Shown one piece after another: positions 1 through 8,663 of a stretch of DNA of 64,000 bases. Positions within the stretch are counted from its first letter, which is position 1; every line of letters starts with the position of its first letter. The position numbers were made by a program, and so were the translations under genes. The notes beneath the pieces were generated by a model. The model had not been told where the DNA came from. It did not search any database and worked only from the letters and a program-made list of their open reading frames with translations. Source of the stretch: Cytophagales bacterium (GTDB lineage: Bacteria; Bacteroidota; Bacteroidia; Cytophagales; Microscillaceae); contig RDZE01000016.1 of the NCBI GenBank assembly GCA_004293905.1, positions 124,001-188,000 of the forward strand, written 5' to 3'.

Positions 1-924
1 AGCATAGAAATAGAAAATGTAAACACAGAGGCACTTGCACAACTCACCAAAGAAGGAAAACAAGTTTACCCTCAACCCGAAATCATCAAAATAATACAAG
101 ATAAAAGATTACAAAAACAATTTTATCAAAATCATCAAATTCCTACCTCTCCTTTTGTGCTCATAGACGAACCTGCTGCACTCGAACAATATAAAGATTG
201 GTTGCCCGCAGTGCTCAAATTAGGAAAAGAAGGATATGATGGAAAAGGTGTGATGCTACTTCACAACGAACAAGACTTTAAAAGTGCTTTCGTTGCACCC
301 TCTGTATTAGAACGAAAAATCGATATTGACAAAGAATTAGCAGTCATTGTAGCACGTAACCCACAAGGCGAAATACAGGCATTTCCTGCCGTAGAGATGG
401 TTTTCAATCCTCGCTACAACCTCATAGACTACCAACTCAGCCCCGCACGCATTAGCGAAGCAACCGCCCAAAAAGCCCAACAGTTAGCCACCAAAGTCAT
501 AGAAACCTTTGCAATGATAGGTATTTTAGCCATTGAAATGTTCCTTGACACTGAAGGCAATTTATGGGTCAATGAAGTAGCACCACGCCCCCATAACAGC
601 GGACATCAAAGCATAGAAGCCAATTACACCTCTCAATTTGAACAACACCTCCGCGCCATCAACCACATGCCACTTGGCAACACCGACCTCCGCGAACAAG
701 CTGCAATGGTCAATCTTATAGGAGAAGAAGGGTATCAGGGTATAGCACGCTATCAAGGTTGGGAAAAAATAAGCACGCTCAAAGGTGTGAAAATACATTT
801 ATATGGAAAAAAATACACAAAACCAGGGCGAAAAATGGGGCATATCACAATTTTGGAAAATAATTTGCAGGCTTTAAAAGAAAAAGTGCAATACATCAAA
901 GAAAATTTCAAAGTCATTGCTTAA
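1..924 (+). CDS. purK: PurK, N5-carboxyaminoimidazole ribonucleotide synthase (5' truncated by window)
   Basis: The reading frame is open from base 1, so the first 70-80 residues lie outside the window. PurK is the ATP-grasp enzyme that carboxylates AIR with bicarbonate and ATP in purine synthesis. Seen: the ATP-grasp glycine loop GYDGKGV near base 226, the PurK hallmark NEVAPRPHNSGH near 571-606, and the C-terminal GRKMGHITIL segment. About 307 residues are present, against about 380 for the family. purE follows after 33 bases, so the two form the usual purK-purE pair. An internal ATG at 157 exists but should not be taken as the start, because the open frame and PurK-like sequence continue upstream of it. 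Confidence 0.95.
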   Translation, partial: SIEIENVNTEALAQLTKEGKQVYPQPEIIKIIQDKRLQKQFYQNHQIPTSPFVLIDEPAALEQYKDWLPAVLKLGKEGYDGKGVMLLHNEQDFKSAFVAPSVLERKIDIDKELAVIVARNPQGEIQAFPAVEMVFNPRYNLIDYQLSPARISEATAQKAQQLATKVIETFAMIGILAIEMFLDTEGNLWVNEVAPRPHNSGHQSIEANYTSQFEQHLRAINHMPLGNTDLREQAAMVNLIGEEGYQGIARYQGWEKISTLKGVKIHLYGKKYTKPGRKMGHITILENNLQALKEKVQYIKENFKVIA

Positions 925-957
925 TAAATTCTCATTCAACATTAACATAAGATTACA

Positions 958-1479
958 GTGGAAACACCAGTAGATTATATACGCAAACCTGTGGTAGGTA
1001 TCATCATGGGGAGCAAATCAGACGTAGAAATCATGAAAGAGGCTGCCCTGATACTCAAACACTTTAATATTCCTTATGAAATTACCATTGTTTCGGCACA
1101 CAGAACCCCTCTTCGCATGGTAGGCTATGCCCAAATAGCACATGGAAAAGGGCTCAAAGTCATCATTGCAGGCGCAGGCGGCGCAGCGCATCTGCCCGGT
1201 ATGGTAGCAGCCATCAGTCCCTTGCCCGTCATAGGCGTACCCATCAAATCATCAAACTCTATAGATGGCTGGGATTCTATACTTTCTATTTTGCAAATGC
1301 CCAATGGTGTGCCTGTGGCAACAGTAGCCCTCAATGCTGCTAAAAATGCGGGGCTTTTGGCTGTTCAAATGTTGGCAATTCAAGATACTGACTTGCTCGA
1401 TAAACTCCAAGAATACCGCGAACAAGTACAGCAAGAAGTAGAAAATGACATCAAACGCATCAACGAAACTAAATTTTGA
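958..1479 (+). CDS. purE: PurE, N5-CAIR mutase
   Basis: Class I PurE (173 aa) converts the PurK product N5-CAIR to CAIR. Seen: the N-terminal GIIMGSKSD phosphate-binding segment, SAHRTP, and [14 protein letters not shown], all typical of the octameric class I enzyme. The chosen start is GTG at 958; the next in-frame ATG lies at the IIMGSK motif and would cut into the conserved core. The 33-base gap after purK supports one transcript. Length is normal for the family. Confidence 0.97.
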   Translation: METPVDYIRKPVVGIIMGSKSDVEIMKEAALILKHFNIPYEITIVSAHRTPLRMVGYAQIAHGKGLKVIIAGAGGAAHLPGMVAAISPLPVIGVPIKSSNSIDGWDSILSILQMPNGVPVATVALNAAKNAGLLAVQMLAIQDTDLLDKLQEYREQVQQEVENDIKRINETKF

Positions 1480-1575
1480 TAATTTTAGAGCGAATATTTG
1501 CTTTTCTCATTTTTTATCCCTTATATTACTATAGTATTCAAAACTAAATAAAATCATTCATAAACACAAACATTT

Positions 1576-2352
1576 ATGCAAGCTCACGAAGTAGACTACA
1601 AAATTATTGGGGGCGATATCCAAATCGTAGAGATAGAACTTGACCCTAACGAAACAGTAATTGCCGAAGCAGGCGCAATGCTTTACATGGAAGATGGTAT
1701 CCAATTCGAAAGCAAAATGGGAGATGGTTCTGAACCGAATCAAGGATTTTTTGGAAAATTGCTCTCAGCAGGCAAACGTATGCTTACAGGAGAGTCATTA
1801 TTCATGACACATTTTACCAACAAAGGCTCAGGTAAATCGCATGTATCTTTTTCTGCTCCTTATCCTGGTACTATTATCCCTGTTAATTTAGGCGCAGTAA
1901 ATGGCAATACGCTCATCGTTCAAAAAGATTCTTTTTTGTGCGCTGCCCTTGGCACTAAAATATCTATGCACTTCAACAAAAAAATAGGAGTGGGTCTTTT
2001 TAGTGGTGAAGGTTTCATTATGCAAAAATTAGAAGGTGATGGCTTGGTATTTGTACACGCTGGCGGAACACTTATTGAACGCCAACTGAACAACGAAACA
2101 CTCCGCGTAGATACAGGTTGTGTGGTCGCTTTTGAGCCTCAAATCAATTTTGATATTCAACGTGCAGGCAACCTCAAATCAATGTTTTTCGGCGGCGAAG
2201 GACTGTTTTTAGCTACGCTTCAAGGCACAGGAAAGGTATGGCTACAATCTATGCCTATCAGCAAATTAGTACAAGTATTAAGCCCCTTAGGAGGCAATAG
2301 CTCCAAAGAAGGAGGCTCTATCTTAGGCAATATCTTTGACTCTGGTAGTTAG
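1576..2352 (+). CDS. AIM24-family protein (TIGR00266-like)
   Basis: A 258-aa protein with the pattern of the AIM24/TIGR00266 family: an N-terminal beta-rich part ([20 protein letters not shown]), an [11 protein letters not shown] segment, and a glycine-rich second half with [13 protein letters not shown] and [16 protein letters not shown]. The family forms a double-stranded beta-helix; mitochondrial AIM24 affects inner-membrane organisation, but the bacterial role is not established. There is no signal peptide or membrane segment. It stands alone, 96 bases after purE and before a strong bidirectional terminator. Family call firm, function unknown. Confidence 0.85.
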   Translation: MQAHEVDYKIIGGDIQIVEIELDPNETVIAEAGAMLYMEDGIQFESKMGDGSEPNQGFFGKLLSAGKRMLTGESLFMTHFTNKGSGKSHVSFSAPYPGTIIPVNLGAVNGNTLIVQKDSFLCAALGTKISMHFNKKIGVGLFSGEGFIMQKLEGDGLVFVHAGGTLIERQLNNETLRVDTGCVVAFEPQINFDIQRAGNLKSMFFGGEGLFLATLQGTGKVWLQSMPISKLVQVLSPLGGNSSKEGGSILGNIFDSGS

Positions 2353-2383
2353 GATAAAGACTCATTATTGAAGGTATAAAGTA

Positions 2384-2418
2384 AAAAGCCTATAAGTTTC
2401 AAAATCTTATAGGCTTTT
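2384..2418. terminator. Bidirectional hairpin terminator between AIM24-family gene and CBS gene
   Basis: Perfect 13-bp inverted repeat, left arm 2384-2396 (AAAAGCCTATAAG) and right arm 2406-2418, with a 9-base loop. A-rich and T-rich ends give a U tract on both strands. It lies between two convergent genes and can end both. Confidence 0.85.
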
Positions 2419-2445
2419 GTTTATAAAACAGTTTTTTAAAGAAAA

Positions 2446-2862
2446 TCAATACTGCTCGAGCATATATTTGATAACATCTGTAGTCGTGATAATTCCTTCC
2501 AAATTGCCATCTTGAGTAACAGGTACTGAGTGAAAATCTGCCTCTGCGAACAACTCTGCAACTTCACGTACTGAAGTATCGCTCGATACCGTAACTACTT
2601 TATGCGTCATTACTTGTGGTATGCTAAGCATTTTTAAAACTGCTTCATCGGCTGCCGTCTGATTATCAAACAAACTCCCAAACGTAAGGCGATTGATATC
2701 AGCACTACTAATCATACCTACTACTTTTTTACCATTGAGCACAGGTAAATGGCGAATATGATTGTTTTTAAAAACTTCTACTACACTTTCAAGACTGTCT
2801 GTTTCTTGTGCTGTTATGACTTGTTTGGTCATAATATTAGCGATGGGTTCTCTCTTTTTCAT
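2446..2862 (-). CDS. Two-CBS-domain protein
   Basis: A 138-aa stand-alone pair of CBS domains: the first at about residues 8-60 (ITAQETDSLESVVEVFKNN, HLPVLNGKKVVGMISSADI), the second at about 78-138 (TVSSDTSVREVAELFAE, HSVPVTQDGNLEGIITTTD). CBS pairs (Bateman modules) bind adenine nucleotides or similar ligands and usually regulate a partner. No catalytic domain is attached and the neighbours do not identify a partner. Monocistronic, with a terminator after it. Confidence 0.88.
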   Translation of the reverse strand: MKKREPIANIMTKQVITAQETDSLESVVEVFKNNHIRHLPVLNGKKVVGMISSADINRLTFGSLFDNQTAADEAVLKMLSIPQVMTHKVVTVSSDTSVREVAELFAEADFHSVPVTQDGNLEGIITTTDVIKYMLEQY

Positions 2863-2997
2863 ATAATATATTTTGCATTATTTTTAAAATACGAAAGTAG
2901 GCACTTCTTTGAGCGCAACAAAAGACCTTTGTAAGTTATAGGGCTGATATTTGTCATAAAATAAACAGAAATACCTTTAGCAAAAAAACAGAATTAG

Positions 2998-3005
2998 TAT
3001 ATTTG
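2998..3005 (+). promoter_or_regulatory. -7 box upstream of transketolase gene
   Basis: TATATTTG fits the Bacteroidota primary-sigma -7 consensus TAnnTTTG, 31 bases before the ATG. The expected -33 TTG is degenerate (CTTTAG about 20 bases upstream). The expected leader is about 25 nt. Inferred from consensus only. Confidence 0.55.
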
Positions 3006-3036
3006 CACTCATTACAAATTAGTTTATCAGAACGGT

Positions 3037-3879
3037 ATGGAACTGCAAAAATTAGAAAATATAGCCAAACAAGTACGCCGCGACATAGTACGCATGGTGC
3101 ACCAAGTACAATCGGGACACCCTGGAGGCTCTTTAGGCTGTACGGAGCTATTGGTCGCTTTGTATTTTAAAATAATGCGCTATCAGTTGCCCTTCAAAAT
3201 GGAAGGCAAAAACGAAGATGTATTTTTTCTTTCCAATGGGCACATCTCGCCTGTTTGGTATAGTGTATTGGCAAGAGCAGGTTTTTTTGAAGTAAAAGAA
3301 TTAGCCACCTTCCGTAAGATAGATTCAAGATTGCAAGGACACCCCGCTACTGCCGAGCATTTAGAAGGCATTAGGGTGGCTTCGGGCTCATTGGGGCAAG
3401 GGCTTTCCGTTGCTATTGGAATGGCACAAGCCAAAAAACTCAATCAAGATAACAAAATTGTCTATGTACTCATGGGTGATGGCGAACAACAAGAAGGGCA
3501 AATATGGGAAGCTGCCATGTATGCTGCTCATCACGAAGTAGATAACTTAGTAGCCATTATTGATTATAATGGACAACAAATAGACGGTGCCGTAGAGCAA
3601 GTAATGAACCTCAAAGACCTCGCGGCAAAATGGAAGGCTTTTGGCTGGGAAGTGCTTACAATAGAGAAAGGCAACCAAATGCAAGAAACAATCAAAACAA
3701 TGGAACATGCTGCCACGCTCACACACAAAAAACAACCTATATTAGTACTCATGAAAACTGAAATGGGGTATGGTGTTGATTTTATGATGGGCTCGCACAA
3801 ATGGCATGGAATAGCACCCAATGATGAACAATTAGAAAAAGCCTTAGCCCAATTAGAGCAAACCTTAGGTGATTATTGA
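3037..3879 (+). CDS. Transketolase, N-terminal (TPP-binding) subunit
   Basis: A 280-aa protein equal to the TPP-binding half of transketolase, which moves two-carbon units in the pentose phosphate pathway. Seen: GHPGGSLG near residue 28, HLEGIRVASGSLGQGLSVAIGMA, and the TPP motif from GDGEQQEGQ to IIDYN. The Pyr-domain/C-terminal half is a separate gene in many Bacteroidota and is not found in this window. The 3' end overlaps the next gene, a glycosyltransferase, by 11 bases, so the partner subunit is not directly downstream. The same TPP fold occurs in other two-carbon transferases, but the sequence fits split transketolase best. Confidence 0.92.
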   Translation: MELQKLENIAKQVRRDIVRMVHQVQSGHPGGSLGCTELLVALYFKIMRYQLPFKMEGKNEDVFFLSNGHISPVWYSVLARAGFFEVKELATFRKIDSRLQGHPATAEHLEGIRVASGSLGQGLSVAIGMAQAKKLNQDNKIVYVLMGDGEQQEGQIWEAAMYAAHHEVDNLVAIIDYNGQQIDGAVEQVMNLKDLAAKWKAFGWEVLTIEKGNQMQETIKTMEHAATLTHKKQPILVLMKTEMGYGVDFMMGSHKWHGIAPNDEQLEKALAQLEQTLGDY

Positions 3880-5005
3880 TTTTTTATGGTATAGTTGCAT
3901 TGGGATATTTTCCATAGCAAGCATATTACAAATTAGTTATTGGGCACTTGTAGCCCATACTCTGCTTTTTCACAAAGAAGACAAAAGAACAGAATGTCCT
4001 CTTTATGGAGTGAGCATCGTGATAGCTGCACACCAAGAATACAACAACCTGACGAAGCTCATACCATTACTACTGCAACAACAATATTTTCAGTATGAAA
4101 TTATTGTAGCCAATGACCGCTCTACTGACGAAACAGAGATTTATTTGTCTTCTATAAAAAATCCAAAACTTCGCCCCCTCCACATCACTTCGCCCCCTCC
4201 TGATATACACCCCAAAAAATGGGCACTTTGGCAAGCAATCAAAATGGCAAAATACGAAATAGTACTTTTGACCGATGCCGATTGCATACCTGAATCTAAG
4301 CAATGGATAGCAGAAATGCAAGCCCAATTCCAACCCCAAACGATGATTGTCTTAGGGGTATCTCCTTATTTTACTGCCAAAACCTGGCTCAATCTTTTTA
4401 TACGTTACGAAACTGCTCATACCGCTGCTCAATACCTCACTGCTGCTGCTTGTGGCTACGCAACGATGGGCGTAGGGCGAAATGTAGCTTACCGAAAAAA
4501 ATTTTATCTTGAAAACTTAAATAAAGTACAACATTTACAGCACTTAGTAGGCGGAGATGATGACCTATTCATCAATCACACAGCTACAAAAGACAACATA
4601 GCCATTGCCTACCAAGCCAAAACATTAGTACACTCTTTCCCAAAAACTACTTTTCGCGATTGGTTCAGACAAAAAAAAAGACACTTGGCAGTAGGCAAAT
4701 ACTATCCCTCAAAGGCAAAAATAATTTTAGGTTTATTACAAATAACCAATCTATGCACTGAAATATTTTGGATCATAATAGGTATATCTTATCAGACAAA
4801 AATGAATTGGGCGTTTATTTTTATAATCCATTTGATTTATTTTGTGAAAATGTGTATTTTTGTATTAGTTTTTCATAAAATAGCCCATATCACCAAACAA
4901 CCCATACAAAGGCGGTTATTACCTATACTCAATTGGATATACATCATTTATTGGATTATCGTAGGTACGTTATCCTTTAAAAACAAAACAAAACAATGGC
5001 GTTAG
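3869..5005 (+). CDS. Membrane-anchored family 2 glycosyltransferase
   Basis: A 378-aa GT2-type enzyme. One N-terminal membrane helix (about 5-35) is followed by a GT-A domain with VSIVIAAHQE, IIVANDRSTDET and the DADC metal-binding motif (TDADCIPES). A QKKRH motif resembling the QxxRW of processive synthases follows, then two or more C-terminal membrane helices. It probably transfers a sugar to a lipid or surface polysaccharide on the cytoplasmic side; the substrate is unknown. The start is GTG at 3869, overlapping the transketolase stop by 11 bases. The end overlaps the sigma-factor start by 10 bases, so the three genes are translationally coupled. Confidence 0.88.
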   Translation: MIIDFLWYSCIGIFSIASILQISYWALVAHTLLFHKEDKRTECPLYGVSIVIAAHQEYNNLTKLIPLLLQQQYFQYEIIVANDRSTDETEIYLSSIKNPKLRPLHITSPPPDIHPKKWALWQAIKMAKYEIVLLTDADCIPESKQWIAEMQAQFQPQTMIVLGVSPYFTAKTWLNLFIRYETAHTAAQYLTAAACGYATMGVGRNVAYRKKFYLENLNKVQHLQHLVGGDDDLFINHTATKDNIAIAYQAKTLVHSFPKTTFRDWFRQKKRHLAVGKYYPSKAKIILGLLQITNLCTEIFWIIIGISYQTKMNWAFIFIIHLIYFVKMCIFVLVFHKIAHITKQPIQRRLLPILNWIYIIYWIIVGTLSFKNKTKQWR

Positions 5006-5727
5006 ACAAAGACAAAAAAAGAACGGCTTCGGAAGAAGACGACTTAACAAAAAAACAAGCAGAAGGCACATCACTAAGAAATGATAAATCGGAAGAAGAA
5101 GAGGACATAGAGGAAATAGACATAGAACCTGAAAAGCAATTTTCTGACAAAGCACTACGTGATTTTGCCCTCATTGACCTTGCCAAAGAAAACGACCAAA
5201 AGGCTTATGCCGAACTGATGGATAGGTACAGAAAACCTGTGTATTACACTATATTGAAGATGGTGAAAAACGTAGATGATGCCGAAGACCTTACCATTGA
5301 AGCCTTTGCAAAAGCATTCAAAGGGCTTAGTAAATTCAAAAAAGAGTATTCGTTTAGTACTTGGCTTTTTAGAATTGCTACCAATAACTGCATAGATTTT
5401 ATTAGAAAGAAAAAATTAGAAACTTTTAGCATCAGTTCTACTTTCAAAGACGATGAAGGCGGCGATGTAGTGCTTGATATCAAAGATGGAAGCCTTGACC
5501 CTCACGAAAAATCTATCAAGAGCCAAAAAATAGAAGTAATGCAAATGATAGTAAGCAAGCTACCCGCCAAATACCAACGATTGGTAAAATTGCGCTATTT
5601 TCAAGAACTTTCTTATGAAGAAATAGCCAAAGAGGTAGACATTCCTTTGGGAACAGTAAAAGCACAATTGCACAGAGCCAAAGAGCTACTCTATGATATG
5701 ATTAAGAACAAAAAAGACCATATTTAA
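4996..5727 (+). CDS. Sigma-70 family (ECF-like) RNA polymerase sigma factor
   Basis: 243 aa. Region 2 spans about residues 57-125 (AYAELMDRYRKPVYYTILKMVKNVDDAEDLTIEAFAKAF, then FSTWLFRIATNNCIDFIRKKK). Region 4 spans about 175-235 (LPAKYQRLVKLRYFQELSYEEIAKEVDIPLGTVKAQLHRAKELL). There is no region 3 or region 1.2, as in ECF sigma factors. The first 55 or so residues are an acidic, lysine-rich extension with runs of Glu/Asp, which is not usual in ECF factors. No anti-sigma gene is adjacent. It overlaps the upstream glycosyltransferase by 10 bases, suggesting co-expression with envelope sugar metabolism. Confidence 0.92.
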   Translation: MALDKDKKRTASEEDDLTKKQAEGTSLRNDKSEEEEDIEEIDIEPEKQFSDKALRDFALIDLAKENDQKAYAELMDRYRKPVYYTILKMVKNVDDAEDLTIEAFAKAFKGLSKFKKEYSFSTWLFRIATNNCIDFIRKKKLETFSISSTFKDDEGGDVVLDIKDGSLDPHEKSIKSQKIEVMQMIVSKLPAKYQRLVKLRYFQELSYEEIAKEVDIPLGTVKAQLHRAKELLYDMIKNKKDHI

Positions 5728-5963
5728 AAAAGTACATGTTCGTACCAATCTTGGCGCATGGCTTCGAAGCGTGCTTCTATTTTGGTTATAAAAGCCGCTT
5801 CTTGCAAAGTGCCAATCAAATCATCTTCACTGATAATATCTATCTTGCGTATTTTGTAGGTCTGCTCTAATTCATCTTGTTCGAACTTGATAATATATTT
5901 TTCATTCCAAACAAAGACGCTTACCAAACAATTTCCTACCTGAAAATTTTTAATTACTCTCAT
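5724..5963 (-). CDS. Small conserved-looking hypothetical protein (79 aa)
   Basis: 79 aa, acidic to neutral, no signal peptide or cysteines. It starts MRVIKNFQVGNCLVSVFVWNE and reads like a short beta-beta-alpha domain ending in an amphipathic helix with Trp/Tyr. I do not recognise it. Its start overlaps the 3' end of the methyltransferase-like lipoprotein gene by 14 bases, so it is probably the last gene of the glpD operon. It meets the sigma-factor gene tail to tail with a 4-base overlap. The tight packing and sensible composition argue for a real gene. Confidence 0.65.
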   Translation of the reverse strand: MRVIKNFQVGNCLVSVFVWNEKYIIKFEQDELEQTYKIRKIDIISEDDLIGTLQEAAFITKIEARFEAMRQDWYEHVLF

Positions 5964-6798
5964 AAGGCTCTAACAGTGTCCAATCTTTACTGTCTTTATT
6001 ATTGTATGAATATCGGTTGTCTAAGATATTTTTATAGTAAAATTTCCCTTCTTTTTTCTTCACTGCTACCCAACTTTTGATAAGCGGAAATTTAAGTTTT
6101 GAAACCTTTCTTAACTCATTGACATAGACCATGCGAACTTCTAACAGCACTGCACCCTCTTTCATATTGTCCATTGCTCTTTTAAAAAGCGTAGCCATTA
6201 GTTCGTTGTCTTTGATAGGAGAGTAGAGATATAAGAAATCGGCTTTTTGGAAAAAACTTTTGTCTATTTTAAGGGCATCGGCTTGTACTATTTCGATGAC
6301 ATCTTTGAAATTAGCCAAGTTTTTTTGACTTGCCTCGAATGATTCTTTGCTATACTCCAATCCATAGGCTTTGTCGAAACCTAAGCAATAGGCTGCAAAA
6401 AGTTTTTCACCATTGCCTGAGCCTATGTCCATAAAAGTTTTGTGTGTATCTTCGCGCACTGTAGCGACTACCTGCACAAAATTGACTAAATTGTACCTGA
6501 TAGCTGCCCAAAATTCCTCTTTAGCTGGTTTATCATTAAAATCATAGTCGCTATAAACTGCCGCGATAAGTTTGGCGCGCATCATTACATCATTGATTTT
6601 GCGGGCATATTCAGAAACTTCTCTGTCTGTAATTTGTAGTTTTTTGATTTTTTCTTTCAGCTTTGTGTCGTTAGCAAATATATCGGCTTGTCTGAAAAAC
6701 TCTCGTTTATCATCGGGAGTGCTTTCTTTGCAACTTTGGGCAATAAAAAAAAGTGTGAGAATGAAGATTTGTAAATAAACAGATAAAGATTTTTTCAT
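5950..6798 (-). CDS. Methyltransferase-fold protein with lipoprotein-like signal (DOT1-like)
   Basis: 282 aa. Residues 1-23 form a signal peptide (KK, hydrophobic core, then IAQSC with Cys23), which suggests a lipoprotein although the lipobox is loose. From about residue 120 there is a class I SAM-methyltransferase core: motif I FMDIGSGNGEKLF (122-134), acidic residue E148 in GLEYS, VQADAL (171-176) and DFLYLYSP (187-194). The helical N-terminal lead and the order of motifs recall DOT1-type enzymes. If it is exported, SAM would not be available outside the cytoplasm, so either the signal is only a membrane anchor or the domain has lost methyltransfer. It starts 2 bases after the glpD stop, in the same operon. 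Confidence 0.75.
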   Translation of the reverse strand: MKKSLSVYLQIFILTLFFIAQSCKESTPDDKREFFRQADIFANDTKLKEKIKKLQITDREVSEYARKINDVMMRAKLIAAVYSDYDFNDKPAKEEFWAAIRYNLVNFVQVVATVREDTHKTFMDIGSGNGEKLFAAYCLGFDKAYGLEYSKESFEASQKNLANFKDVIEIVQADALKIDKSFFQKADFLYLYSPIKDNELMATLFKRAMDNMKEGAVLLEVRMVYVNELRKVSKLKFPLIKSWVAVKKKEGKFYYKNILDNRYSYNNKDSKDWTLLEPYESN

Positions 6799-6800
6799 AA

Positions 6801-8465
6801 TTAATTGTGTTTGTTTTTTAAATTTTTAAGTTCTAATTCTTCTATTAGGAGTTGTATTTGCGTTGTTTCTTGTGCTATTTTCGCCTCTGTCCATTGCATT
6901 TGTATTCCAAAATAGTGTAAAATTTCTACATAGTATTTTTTTACAGTAGGCATATCAAAATACATACGCCCTGTACGGCGCATTAGGAAATCGGCGGGCA
7001 TTAAAACCATTTCATTTTTTAGGCAGAAGAGCAATTCTGCTTTTAGTAGATGAAGAGCAATATCGTTGTTATTGTTTTCGGTATTTAGTTCCTGAAATGT
7101 TTGTAGTATTATTTCACTTTGTTTGCCGTAGTTATGTACCAAATAGTGTATATCTTCTTCTTCTATAGATAGTTGTTTGTATTTTTTCCAAAGATTTTCT
7201 CTGTATTGTACTACTTCGGTGAAATTTTCGAACAAGCCCCCTTCTAATCGAATATCTTGTGTAAAGCATTTGGGGAGTCGTTGTTTGCTTGTTTCTGTTA
7301 TTTCTTTTACAATCATATTGACTACCTTTTCTGCCATTTTGCGGTAGCCTGTCAGTTTTCCGCCAGCAATAGTGATAAGTCCAGAGGGGGCAATAAAGAT
7401 TTCGTCTTTGCGCGATAGTTCTGAGGGGAGTTTCCCATCTTCATGAATCAAAGGTCTTAGCCCTGCCCAGCTTGATTGCACATCTTCTAAGGTGAGTTGT
7501 ACATCGGGAAACATAAAGTTGGTAGATTCTAACAAATATTCTGCGTCATCTTGGCTTACATTAGGGTGCGCTATATCGCCTTTATAGTTCGTATCGGTAG
7601 TGCCTATGTAGGTGCTATTTCCTCTTGGGATAGCAAAAATCATCCTTCCATCGGGTACATCAAAATAAATAGCCTGTTGTAGAGGAAGCCTATAGTGTGG
7701 AACAACTAAATGCACGCCTTTTGTAAGATGCAGGCGTTTGCCTTGTAGTGAATTGTCTTTTTTTCTACCTTCATCTGCCCAAGGTCCTGTGGCATTGACT
7801 ATGTTTTTTGCTTTCACATAAAAATCTTGTTGCCCATATTGGTCTTTGCAAAATGCGCCCGTAATTTTTTGATTTTTGTAAGTAAAATCTTCTACTTTGA
7901 CATAGTTCAACAGAGTAGCACCGTATTTTTGGGCTGTTTTTACTATTTCTATTACCAAGCGTGCATCATCGGTACGATACTCCGCATAATAGCCCGCGCC
8001 TTTCAAAATATCGGATCTTAGGAGCGGTTCTCGGTCTATGGTTTCTTTCTTATTGAGCATAATACGCCATTCACTCATTTTTACTTTGGCGAGCATATCA
8101 TACAAAAATAAGCCCGCAGAAGTAGCCCAATAGCCATAGGTGCCTTCCGTGATGAGCGGCAGTAGCATTTTTTCAGGCACTACCAAATGAGGTGCGTTTC
8201 TATGTACAATGGCTCTTTCGGTGCCTACTTCTCTTACAAGTGCTACTTCGCCTTGTTTGAGGTAGCGCAATCCTCCATGAATGAGTTTTGTGGAGCGGCT
8301 ACTTGTGCCAAATGCAAAATCTTGTGCTTCAAGGAGCAATACTTTCAAACCACGTGAGGCAGCGTCTAAGGCAATACCAGCCCCCGTAATGCCGCCACCG
8401 ACAATCAATAGGTCATAGGTTTGGGAGGAAATATCTTGCAGGTTTTTTTTTCTATCGGGCATCAT
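6801..8465 (-). CDS. glpD: FAD-dependent glycerol-3-phosphate dehydrogenase
   Basis: 554 aa, normal for aerobic GlpD, which oxidises glycerol-3-phosphate to dihydroxyacetone phosphate and passes electrons to quinone at the inner membrane. Seen: the FAD-binding motif GGGITG (23-28) followed by ALDAASRGLKVLLLEAQDFAFGTS, the conserved STKLIHGGLRYL segment, and the C-terminal ITIAGGKLTGYRKMAE. No glpF or glpK is nearby. The 475-bp region upstream contains a terminator-like hairpin on this strand (8530-8560). First gene of an operon with the methyltransferase-fold lipoprotein and a 79-aa protein. Confidence 0.95.
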   Translation of the reverse strand: MMPDRKKNLQDISSQTYDLLIVGGGITGAGIALDAASRGLKVLLLEAQDFAFGTSSRSTKLIHGGLRYLKQGEVALVREVGTERAIVHRNAPHLVVPEKMLLPLITEGTYGYWATSAGLFLYDMLAKVKMSEWRIMLNKKETIDREPLLRSDILKGAGYYAEYRTDDARLVIEIVKTAQKYGATLLNYVKVEDFTYKNQKITGAFCKDQYGQQDFYVKAKNIVNATGPWADEGRKKDNSLQGKRLHLTKGVHLVVPHYRLPLQQAIYFDVPDGRMIFAIPRGNSTYIGTTDTNYKGDIAHPNVSQDDAEYLLESTNFMFPDVQLTLEDVQSSWAGLRPLIHEDGKLPSELSRKDEIFIAPSGLITIAGGKLTGYRKMAEKVVNMIVKEITETSKQRLPKCFTQDIRLEGGLFENFTEVVQYRENLWKKYKQLSIEEEDIHYLVHNYGKQSEIILQTFQELNTENNNNDIALHLLKAELLFCLKNEMVLMPADFLMRRTGRMYFDMPTVKKYYVEILHYFGIQMQWTEAKIAQETTQIQLLIEELELKNLKNKHN

Positions 8466-8529
8466 ATAGCGGACAAAAATTTATCAAAATTATATCATTT
8501 CTGCCATATTTTCAAAGAGGGCTAAAAAA

Positions 8530-8560
8530 AATAACAACTTTTTAGGAAAAAGTTGTTATT
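8530..8560 (-). terminator. Terminator-like hairpin in the glpD leader
   Basis: Perfect 14-bp inverted repeat (8530-8543 with 8547-8560) and a 3-base loop. Read on the minus strand it is followed by a run of U's (the A run at 8524-8530). It lies 65 bases before the glpD start, with no minus-strand gene upstream that it could end. It could be an attenuator in the glpD mRNA leader, or a guard against transcription coming from the kinase side. Confidence 0.6.
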
Positions 8561-8663
8561 CAGTGGTTACGCTTGTAAAATAATAATCAAGATTAATTTT
8601 TTTGTGTATCATTTTTGTCCTTACACCTTGCAAAGTACGGAGAGTTTTACCAATTTGTCAATA

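Noticed and set aside
3880-5005. Transketolase C-terminal half disrupted by frameshift
   Set aside because: The following frame is a full glycosyltransferase with GT-A motifs and membrane helices and has no transketolase-like sequence, so the subunit is simply elsewhere.
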